A stretch of 12,643 bases of DNA from the NCBI GenBank assembly GCA_024408695.1, contig JAKSUU010000011.1, positions 1-12,643 of the forward strand, read 5' to 3'. A program made the position numbers and the translations under genes. The number at the start of each line of letters is the position of its first letter. Position 1 is the first letter of the stretch. Below the pieces are notes generated by a model, which worked only from the letters and a program-made list of their open reading frames with translations, was not told where the DNA came from and searched no databases. The stretch is from Coriobacteriales bacterium. GTDB lineage: Bacteria > Actinomycetota > Coriobacteriia > Coriobacteriales > QAMH01. Of this stretch, positions 6,425 through 12,643 are shown one piece after another.

Positions 6425-7498
6425 ATGTATGATAAATTAAAAAAAATAGTTGAAGCTTATCATGTGTTAGAAGAAAAGCTGGCAGATCCAAATATTGTAT
6501 CTGATCAGGCTCAATATACAAAGTTAGCTAAGGAACACTCATCTCAAAAAGAAATTTTTGAAGCGGCTAACGACTACATTAGTGCTAGCGACCAACTTAA
6601 AAGCGCAAAAGAAATGTTAAAGATTGAAAACGATGACGAACTTAAGACTCTTGCCCAAGAGGAGATTTCTGATCTTGAGTTAAAATTATTTGCCCTTGAA
6701 GATGAAATTAAGATTATGCTTTTACCTAAAGATCCAAACGATTCAAAAGATATTATTGTAGAAATTCGCAAAGCTGCAGGTGGAGACGAAGCTGGCATTT
6801 TTGCAGGTGATCTATATAAAATGTATACTCGTTTTGCCGATGAAAAAGGTTGGAAAGTGCAAACAATTAATTCTTCACCTTGTGAGCAGGGTGGTTTTAA
6901 CCAAATAGAATTCAAGGTTTTAGGCCAAGATGTTTATTCTGTTATGAAATATGAAAGTGGTGTACATCGTGTTCAGCGTGTTCCAAAAACAGAATCTCAG
7001 GGTCGTATTCACACATCAACAGCAACGGTTGCAGTTATGCCAGAAGCCGATGAAGTTGATGTAGATATTAAACAAGATGAAATTCGCATTGATGTTTTTA
7101 GAGCTGGTGGCCCTGGTGGACAATGTGTTAATACTACAGATTCTGCAGTAAGAATTACACATTTACCTACTGGACTCGTTGTTCAATCACAAGATCAAAA
7201 ATCACAAATTCAAAACAGAGAAGTTGCCATGCAAGTTTTGCGTAGCCGTCTTTACCAGTTAAAACTAGAAGCGCAACAAAAAGAACTTGGCGATGAACGT
7301 CGTAGTCAAATTGGCCATGGTGACAGAAGTGAAAAAATTCGCACCTATAACGAACCTCAAGATCGTGTAACCGACCATCGTATTGGGTTCAGCGATACAT
7401 ATTCTGGTGTATTACTTGGTTCAAATTTATATAAAGTTATTGAAAATTTGGCAGCTGCAGACAAGGCCAAACAAATTGAATTAGCAGCTCAAGGCTAA
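6425..7498 (+). CDS. prfA: Peptide chain release factor 1
   Basis: RF1 recognises UAA and UAG in the ribosomal A site and triggers peptide release. The 357-residue protein has the usual layout: a charged helical domain (about 1-100), then IRKAAGGDEAGIFAGDLYKM (114-133), HRVQRVPKTESQGRIHTS (181-198), the catalytic loop AGGPGGQCVNTTDS (227-240; GGQ at 231-233) and the C-terminal GHGDRSEKIRTYNEPQDRV (297-315). The stop-codon reading tripeptide is PKT at 187-189, a P-x-T motif that assigns RF1 and not RF2 (SPF). No frameshift or missing domain is seen. GGAGA at 6416-6420 lies just before the ATG. It follows the glycosyltransferase by 14 bases, and prmC begins 3 bases after its TAA. Confidence 0.97.
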   Translation: MYDKLKKIVEAYHVLEEKLADPNIVSDQAQYTKLAKEHSSQKEIFEAANDYISASDQLKSAKEMLKIENDDELKTLAQEEISDLELKLFALEDEIKIMLLPKDPNDSKDIIVEIRKAAGGDEAGIFAGDLYKMYTRFADEKGWKVQTINSSPCEQGGFNQIEFKVLGQDVYSVMKYESGVHRVQRVPKTESQGRIHTSTATVAVMPEADEVDVDIKQDEIRIDVFRAGGPGGQCVNTTDSAVRITHLPTGLVVQSQDQKSQIQNREVAMQVLRSRLYQLKLEAQQKELGDERRSQIGHGDRSEKIRTYNEPQDRVTDHRIGFSDTYSGVLLGSNLYKVIENLAAADKAKQIELAAQG

Positions 7499-7501
7499 TG
7501 A

Positions 7502-8359
7502 ATGGACAAAATTACAGTTAAAGATGCCTTAAATGAAGCCTGCAATATTTTAGAAGGCTCAAGTTTTAATTGTTCATCAAAAGACGCAGTTTATATTATT
7601 TGCAATGTCTGCGATTTTTCTAAAACTGAACTCCAACTAAATTTGAATAATGACATTTCTTCTCAGTGTCATTCTTTAATTCTAGATTACGCAAATACAC
7701 GAGCAAAAGGCGAACCTTTACAATATATTTTTGGCAATACTAATTTTTATGGATTTGATATACTTTGCAAAAAAAATGTTTTGATTCCTCGCCCAGAGAC
7801 CGAATATTTGGTTAGTAAAATTTTAGATAATTATGCCGATACAATCAATCATGACCCTATTAAAGTCCTTGAAATTGGTACAGGAACGGGGGCAATTGCA
7901 ATTACTTTAGCAAAGAAAATAAATGTTCAAGTTACTGCTACCGATATAAGCATACCTGCACTTAATTTAGCTAAACAAAATGCCCAGAAATTATCTTGTG
8001 CAGATAAAATTGAATTTCTCCTTAGTGATGCGTTAGATAAAGTAGATGGTACGTATGATCTGCTTGTTAGCAACCCGCCATATATTCCAAGTGATGCTAT
8101 TTCGAGTCTTGATGAAGAAGTTAAAGATTTTGAACCTATAATTGCTTTAGATGGTGGCAACGATGGCTTAGAGGTTTTTAGAAAAATTCTGAAGGATTCA
8201 ACACGCGTTTTAAATAAGGGTGCTCTTATTGCTTTTGAACTTTATGAAAAAAACGTTAATTTAGCAGCCCAATTATGTTGCAATGCAGGGTTTGAAGATG
8301 TATCTATTCAATTAGATCTTGCTCAAAAACCAAGATTTCTTTTTGCAAAGTTTACTTAA
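7502..8359 (+). CDS. prmC: Release factor glutamine N5-methyltransferase
   Basis: PrmC uses S-adenosylmethionine to methylate the glutamine of the GGQ motif in release factors, raising termination efficiency. The 285-residue protein has an N-terminal helical domain with KGEPLQYIFGNTNFYG (69-84), then PRPETE (96-101), the SAM-binding LEIGTGTGAIAI (123-134) and the catalytic NPPYIP (191-196), followed by FEPIIALDGGNDGLEVFRKI (210-229). These are diagnostic of PrmC. The C-terminal FELYEKN differs from the more usual form around this position. The ATG at 7502 is 3 bases after the prfA stop, with AAGG at 7491-7494 inside the prfA end, so translational coupling with its own substrate gene is likely. 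An overlapping ATG at 7498 is out of frame. Confidence 0.96.
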   Translation: MDKITVKDALNEACNILEGSSFNCSSKDAVYIICNVCDFSKTELQLNLNNDISSQCHSLILDYANTRAKGEPLQYIFGNTNFYGFDILCKKNVLIPRPETEYLVSKILDNYADTINHDPIKVLEIGTGTGAIAITLAKKINVQVTATDISIPALNLAKQNAQKLSCADKIEFLLSDALDKVDGTYDLLVSNPPYIPSDAISSLDEEVKDFEPIIALDGGNDGLEVFRKILKDSTRVLNKGALIAFELYEKNVNLAAQLCCNAGFEDVSIQLDLAQKPRFLFAKFT

Positions 8360-8393
8360 GTATTTAAACGATAAAGATTTGGAATTTTAATTA

Positions 8394-9314
8394 ATGTTTG
8401 AAAAAGAATTACAAGAATATGTTTTGTATTTAAGAGTTGAACGTCAGTTGCGTCCTCTTACAGTTGAAGCGTATAGTAAAGACATTAAACTTTATCTTGT
8501 GTATTTACAAAATAATAATATTTGTGATTTAGATGATGTTCAAAAAACAGACATTACAAATTATATTGAACAATTAAAAAATACTTATAATTCGCCAAAA
8601 AGCATTGCTCGTCATGTGGCATCATTGAAGAGCTTCCATAAGTTTTGTGTTATTTCTAACTTTTGCAAAAATGATGCAACAAGTTTAATTTCACTACCAA
8701 AAACACCAATTGAACTGCCCGATACCTTAAGCATCGATGATATTTTTAGACTGTTAGATCAAGACTTTGATCCAAACCCAACAGGAATTCGTGATCATGC
8801 AATTTTAGAAATTTTATATGGTTGCGGGCTTAGAGCATCAGAAATTTGTGATCTTGAATTTTCATCTCTTTTACTCGAAAAAGACATTTTACGAATCGTA
8901 GGAAAAGGATCCAAAGAAAGAATTGTGCCAATTATGGGAACTGCTAAACTTAATCTTGTTGATTATGTAAATAATGCTCGCCCAAAACTAAAAACTCAAA
9001 AATACAATAGTCAAAATCCATATTTTGTTTTCCTAAATAAAAGGGGACAAAAAATTACGCGACGTAGTGTTTATAATATAGTTGATAAATACGGTAGAAA
9101 TGTTGGCTTAAAAGATTTGCATCCTCATACTTTGCGCCATTCTTTTGCTACTCATTTGTTGCGTGGAGGTGCAGATTTGCGCAGTGTTCAGCAGCTTTTA
9201 GGTCATAGCGATATTTCAACAACACAAATTTATACACATGTAGACATCAGCCATTTGCAAGAAGAGTATCAAAGTTTGCATCCACGTGTAAACATTAATA
9301 AACAAGGGGAGTAA
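8394..9314 (+). CDS. xerD: Site-specific tyrosine recombinase XerD
   Basis: The 306-residue protein fits the XerC/XerD family that resolves chromosome dimers at dif during cell division. An N-terminal SAM-like core-binding domain (about 1-95) contains [20 protein letters not shown]. The C-terminal catalytic domain has all active residues: R147 in GCGLRASE, K171 in VGKGSKER, H245 and R248 in [15 protein letters not shown]271 in [16 protein letters not shown], and the nucleophile Y280. Length and the uninterrupted catalytic set favour a chromosomal Xer protein over a phage integrase; XerD rather than XerC is by overall resemblance and less certain. It lies 34 bases after prmC with a modest GGA at 8381-8383. 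Its last two sense codons carry the ribosome binding site for the next gene. Confidence 0.87.
   Translation: MFEKELQEYVLYLRVERQLRPLTVEAYSKDIKLYLVYLQNNNICDLDDVQKTDITNYIEQLKNTYNSPKSIARHVASLKSFHKFCVISNFCKNDATSLISLPKTPIELPDTLSIDDIFRLLDQDFDPNPTGIRDHAILEILYGCGLRASEICDLEFSSLLLEKDILRIVGKGSKERIVPIMGTAKLNLVDYVNNARPKLKTQKYNSQNPYFVFLNKRGQKITRRSVYNIVDKYGRNVGLKDLHPHTLRHSFATHLLRGGADLRSVQQLLGHSDISTTQIYTHVDISHLQEEYQSLHPRVNINKQGE
9306..9311 (+). promoter_or_regulatory. Ribosome binding site embedded in the xerD terminus
   Basis: GGGGAG encodes the last two residues of XerD (Gly, Glu), directly before its TAA. The next ATG begins five bases after this site and two bases after the stop. The arrangement suggests that translation of the downstream GT-A-fold gene is coupled to xerD. 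Confidence 0.7.
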
Positions 9315-9316
9315 AA

Positions 9317-10168
9317 ATGAATCATATTGCAATTTTATTGTTCAGCAAAATGCCACAAGCTGGTCTTGTTAAAACCAGATTAACAAATCTAAAGGATGGA
9401 TATTTAGATCCACAGCAAGCCTGTGAACTTTACAAAGCCATGCTTTTTGATGTTTACGATTGTTGCTGGCATGCTATAAATAACTTTGCTGATTCTAGCT
9501 TGCAAGACTGCGATATTCTACCTTCGATTTTTATTTCTGCTCCTGGCATTGAACAAGCAAAAGCACTAAATCAATTATTTATTGAAGAATACAAAGAGGA
9601 AACATGGCCACCTCGAATCATAATTCATGATGAGGGGAAAAGCTTTGATGAACATTATAATTTTGCCTTTGAACAAATTTGGTCAAGAGATTTTGATGCA
9701 GTTCTTTCTATGGGGTGCGACATGCCCTGTTTGCGTGCGTCTACTATAGAAGCTTGTCTTAAAAAATTAAACGATGTTTGCAATTTGCCACAAGACAAAC
9801 ATGTAATGATTCTTAGCCCAGACCAAGAAATGGGCGTTAGCATTGTAGGTTGGGATAAAGGTGCCAATTTAGATCATAGTGGAGTATTTTACAATAAAGA
9901 TGGACTTACAGTTTTGCCTGCTTATACAAAAAAAGCTCAAGAAAACAATATACCTATTTGGTGCACGGACATTACTTTTGATGTTGATACCATTGCAGAC
10001 TTATACACTAATGCTACTATGGCTTTGACTTTTCAAGAAGAAGCCAAAAATCAAAAGGGAACTATTTACCCTAAACGTTTTGTTAAGCAAATAAAAGAAT
10101 TAGCACTAGACGATATTAGAATTATGCCCAATACTTTGTTTGATCCCAGAGATAAAATCGATACATAA
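9317..10168 (+). CDS. GT-A-fold glycosyltransferase-like protein, DUF2064 type (divergent)
   Basis: The 283-residue protein resembles the DUF2064 / TIGR04282 group of nucleotide-sugar or nucleotidyl transferase-like enzymes. Visible signatures are ILLFSKMPQAGLVKTRL (6-22), where xAKxPxxGxVKTRL is usual; an internal metal-site-like MGCDMP (132-137), where SDxP is usual; and FDVDTIADL (221-229), matching the family's D-D/I-T-x-x-DL end of the core. The block that is normally DGGYxLIG reads DQEMGVSIVGW (169-179), so it departs from consensus. About 40 residues after the core form a polar extension. Substrate and role are unknown; some relatives lie in arsenosugar pathways, but nothing here supports that. 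It is cotranscribed and probably translationally coupled with xerD. Confidence 0.65.
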   Translation: MNHIAILLFSKMPQAGLVKTRLTNLKDGYLDPQQACELYKAMLFDVYDCCWHAINNFADSSLQDCDILPSIFISAPGIEQAKALNQLFIEEYKEETWPPRIIIHDEGKSFDEHYNFAFEQIWSRDFDAVLSMGCDMPCLRASTIEACLKKLNDVCNLPQDKHVMILSPDQEMGVSIVGWDKGANLDHSGVFYNKDGLTVLPAYTKKAQENNIPIWCTDITFDVDTIADLYTNATMALTFQEEAKNQKGTIYPKRFVKQIKELALDDIRIMPNTLFDPRDKIDT

Positions 10169-10175
10169 TTACAAA

Positions 10176-10199
10176 TAATTAACAATTAAAGTTTTTTTT
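10176..10199 (+). terminator. Weak terminator-like hairpin with T tract
   Basis: TAATT (10176-10180) pairs with AATTA (10184-10188) across a three-base loop, and eight T residues lie at 10192-10199. The stem is only five A-T pairs, so termination would be weak if it occurs at all. It lies between the GT-A-fold gene and the promoter candidate for recJ. Confidence 0.25.
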
Positions 10200-10202
10200 G
10201 GT

Positions 10203-10230
10203 TTGAATAAATAAAGTCGTAAAATATTAT
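10203..10230 (+). promoter_or_regulatory. Probable sigma-70 promoter for the recJ-helicase gene
   Basis: TTGAAT at 10203-10208 (four of six) and TATTAT at 10225-10230 (five of six) are spaced by 16 bases. Transcription would start near 10237, about 16 bases before the ATG, just ahead of AAAGGG at 10238-10243. It lies in the largest gap of the third block (84 bases), which suggests separate transcription of recJ as well as read-through. Confidence 0.45.
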
Positions 10231-10252
10231 TGAACATAAAGGGCAAAAATTT

Positions 10253-12643
10253 ATGACAACTAAATTATACAGTGATTGCGCAGATTCTGCGCCACAAAAT
10301 AATTCTATAAGTGCATCTGAATTTTCTTTTAAGCCTGTAAAAGAAAGTGAATACGATAGCCTTTTAGTAGAAGAGATTTCTAAATATTGTGATGTCTCAC
10401 CATTGCTGGCTAAACTATTAGTTTTACGTGGCTGTAAGTCTAGCGAAGATGCTAGTATTTTTTTAAGCCCTTCTGTTGGCAGAGATTTTGCTGATCCTCG
10501 CGCAATTCCAGGAATGAGTCAGGCCTGCGATCAAGTTTTTTCTGCTATTGTAAACAATAAAAAAATACTAATCTTTGGAGATTTTGATGTTGACGGTATT
10601 ACTGCAACATGCGTTTTGGTAAGGGCATTTAGAGAATTTGGCTGCGATCCGCTCTATATGTTACCAAATAGAAATGTAGAAGGCTATGGACTTTCAGATA
10701 TTGCAGTTGAAAAAATCTTAGAGCTTAATCCCGACATAGTTATTACTGTTGATTGTGGAATTTCTTGTGCTAAACAAATTGATGTTTTATTAGAACACGG
10801 TATAGAGGTTTGTGTAACAGATCACCACGAAGCAGACGAAGATTATCCAAAAAATGTCGTTGTTGCAAATCCTAAACTAGACAAAAATTGTCCTTCTTTT
10901 AATCTTGCTGGAGTAAGTGTAGCATTAAAATTAGTTATACTTTTAGGTGAAAAATTTAATAAACCTGATCTTGCTAGAAATTATGTAGACTTTGCTGCCT
11001 TAGGTACTGTTGCCGATCTTATGCCTATAGACAGAGAAAATCGTAGCATTATTACAGCTGGATTAGATTTAATGAAAAATCATACTAAGCCATGTTTTGA
11101 AGCTATGATTAATTCCTTATCTCTTAATAAAAACCAGTTAAGTTCTACCTTTTTATCTTTTAATGTCATTCCAAAACTTAATGCTCCAGGGCGCATAGAC
11201 TCGCCCTATCGTTCATTAGATTTGCTTTTATGCAATGATTACAAGCAGTCATGTCAGTTAGCTAAATCTTTAATTGAATTAAATGATAAAAGACGTAGTG
11301 TAGAACAAGAGTTGTGCGATGAAGTAGAAAATGAAATAAAATCTCAAGCCTGTGATGATCAAGTTATTTTAGTCGCAAAAGAGGGGTGGAATGATGGTGT
11401 TAAAGGCATTGTAGCTGCTCGAATAGCAAGAAAATACAAAAGACCTACCCTTATTTTTTCTATCCATGATGACATTGCGCGTGGCAGTGGGCGTAGTTAT
11501 GCAGATTTTAATCTCTATAATCTATTCGACAAATTTAGAGATCTATACATGGAATTTGGTGGCCATTCTGGTGCAATAGGAATTACAATAAAGGTTGATT
11601 TACTTAAGGATCTTCGAAAAAGAGTTGTTCAATATGTTAAAGAAAACAATATTGAATTTGGTGATAGCGCTGAGTTGCTTGTAGATGCTAAATGTAATTT
11701 GACTGAATGCAACATCGATGTATTTAAAGAAATTCTTAAACTTGAACCTTTTGGTCAGCAAAACAAATTGCCACTTTTGTATTTAAAAAATGTTTTTCTA
11801 AAGAAAAAAAAGATCGTAGGAAAATCATCAAATCATTTAAGTTTTGATGCAACCGATGGCAAAAATTCAATCCATGGTATATATTTTGGTGTTAAAAATA
11901 TTGATGATGCAAATGACTTAAATTATGCTTGCGATATTGTATTCGAGCCACAAATAGATTCTTTTTTTGGTCGCGAGATTCCTTGTTTAAATGCAAAATA
12001 TATTATTTCTTCAAAGGAGCAATTTGAACAAATCAGTCTAGACTCTAAGCTCAACAGCGAATATATTGACACTTTAATGAGCACTCATAATAAAAGTCTT
12101 TATGATTTAAGCAATAAAGATTTTGCTTTTTCGAACATTAAAATTATTTCGAGACATGACGTGCAAATGGACAATCCTACAAAGCCCTCTTTAGAAAAAA
12201 GTACCGATTTTACTGTAAGCGAACTAGAAGAGAAAAAAAAGTTTTGGAAGACCAAGAAAAAAAGCCAACTTTTAGATGCTTTGCGTGTTGAATTAATAGG
12301 GGATAATCCATTGCACGAGGCACAGCAGCGCACAATAAATAATTTACAACAAAATATATCAACGCTTGCCATTATGCCTACTGGTCGAGGTAAATCTCTA
12401 ATTTTTCATATACATGCTGCTTATATGGCAATAGCAAACGATGCATTGTCAATTTTTGTTTATCCACTCAGAGCCTTAGTTGCCGATCAAGCATTTCATC
12501 TTAAAAAAACATATGCTAAGTTTGGTTTAAATATCGAAGTGCTTACAGGACAAGTACCAATGGATAGCCGTGAAGCTATTTATGAAAAAATTCGAACAAA
12601 ACAAATTGATGTAGTTTTAACCACACCAGAGTTTTTGACTTTG
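10253..12643 (+). CDS. recJ: RecJ single-strand DNA exonuclease fused to an SF2 (RecQ-like) helicase module, 3' end outside the window
   Basis: RecJ degrades single-stranded DNA 5' to 3' in recombination and mismatch or excision repair. The open frame covers 797 codons from ATG 10253 (AAAGGG at 10238-10243) to the right edge without a stop. The DHH domain has DFDVDG (110-115), VDCG (166-169), TDHHEAD (189-195) and GTVADLMP (251-258); LNAPGRI (309-315) follows. The DHHA1 domain shows EGWNDGVKGIVAARIA (377-392), ARGSGRS (409-415) and FGGHSGA (435-441). The RecJ OB-fold has LEPFGQQN (497-504). A normal RecJ ends near residue 580. Here a charged linker (about 590-670, with a lysine-rich FWKTKKK) leads into a helicase motor: HEAQQRTI (688-695), Walker A MPTGRGKSLIFH (708-719), VYPLRALVADQ (736-746) and LTTPEFL (789-795). 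The Walker B and later motifs lie beyond the edge. RecQ-like is a tentative label. Confidence 0.9.
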   Translation, partial: MTTKLYSDCADSAPQNNSISASEFSFKPVKESEYDSLLVEEISKYCDVSPLLAKLLVLRGCKSSEDASIFLSPSVGRDFADPRAIPGMSQACDQVFSAIVNNKKILIFGDFDVDGITATCVLVRAFREFGCDPLYMLPNRNVEGYGLSDIAVEKILELNPDIVITVDCGISCAKQIDVLLEHGIEVCVTDHHEADEDYPKNVVVANPKLDKNCPSFNLAGVSVALKLVILLGEKFNKPDLARNYVDFAALGTVADLMPIDRENRSIITAGLDLMKNHTKPCFEAMINSLSLNKNQLSSTFLSFNVIPKLNAPGRIDSPYRSLDLLLCNDYKQSCQLAKSLIELNDKRRSVEQELCDEVENEIKSQACDDQVILVAKEGWNDGVKGIVAARIARKYKRPTLIFSIHDDIARGSGRSYADFNLYNLFDKFRDLYMEFGGHSGAIGITIKVDLLKDLRKRVVQYVKENNIEFGDSAELLVDAKCNLTECNIDVFKEILKLEPFGQQNKLPLLYLKNVFLKKKKIVGKSSNHLSFDATDGKNSIHGIYFGVKNIDDANDLNYACDIVFEPQIDSFFGREIPCLNAKYIISSKEQFEQISLDSKLNSEYIDTLMSTHNKSLYDLSNKDFAFSNIKIISRHDVQMDNPTKPSLEKSTDFTVSELEEKKKFWKTKKKSQLLDALRVELIGDNPLHEAQQRTINNLQQNISTLAIMPTGRGKSLIFHIHAAYMAIANDALSIFVYPLRALVADQAFHLKKTYAKFGLNIEVLTGQVPMDSREAIYEKIRTKQIDVVLTTPEFLTL

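Noticed and set aside
12100..12372. Minus-strand 90-codon frame inside the recJ-helicase gene
   Set aside because: It is antisense to a frame with clear family motifs and has no recognisable features. Other minus-strand frames inside the genes were rejected for the same reason.
1..12643. CRISPR array, insertion sequence, prophage or defence system
   Set aside because: I found no regularly spaced repeats, transposase, phage structural genes or toxin-antitoxin pairs on either strand by reading.

Overview
The window is AT-rich, gene-dense bacterial chromosome. Every gene I accept lies on the + strand, and most are separated by only 2 to 35 bases. The contents are housekeeping genes with an encoded-CCA tRNA, which suggests ordinary core genome rather than a phage or plasmid. 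Low GC points to a Firmicute or a low-GC member of the Coriobacteriia. The large RecJ-helicase fusion makes me lean to the latter, but that is inference from family memory and not a proven placement.

Layout. Positions 2-67 appear to be the tail of an upstream gene. A pyridoxal/pyridoxamine kinase gene (89-923) follows and is broken by a +1 frameshift near 647-660. Next is mobB (938-1471, TTG start), a molybdenum-cofactor GTPase. A tRNA-Arg(UCU) at 1518-1594 sits only 25 bases before sstT (1620-3155), a sodium-coupled serine/threonine importer with an unusually long hydrophilic tail. A clear intrinsic terminator (3177-3210) closes this first block.

The middle block (3243-6410) has two paralogous family 2 glycosyltransferases flanking pta (phosphate acetyltransferase, acetyl-CoA to acetyl-phosphate). 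The 97-base gap before the second glycosyltransferase holds nested inverted repeats, and that gene has no clear ribosome binding site.

The third block is informational: prfA (release factor 1), prmC (the methylase that modifies release factor GGQ glutamine, 3 bases downstream), xerD (chromosome dimer resolution), a GT-A-fold DUF2064-like protein, and a large RecJ exonuclease joined to an SF2 helicase module. The last gene runs off the right edge. A probable promoter (10203-10230) precedes it.

I see no CRISPR array, insertion sequence, prophage or defence island. The most interesting points are the RecJ-helicase fusion, the twin glycosyltransferases around pta, the pdxY frameshift, the tRNA-sstT arrangement and the SstT tail. 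All intact genes stop with TAA or TAG; the only TGA stop is the one exposed by the pdxY frameshift.
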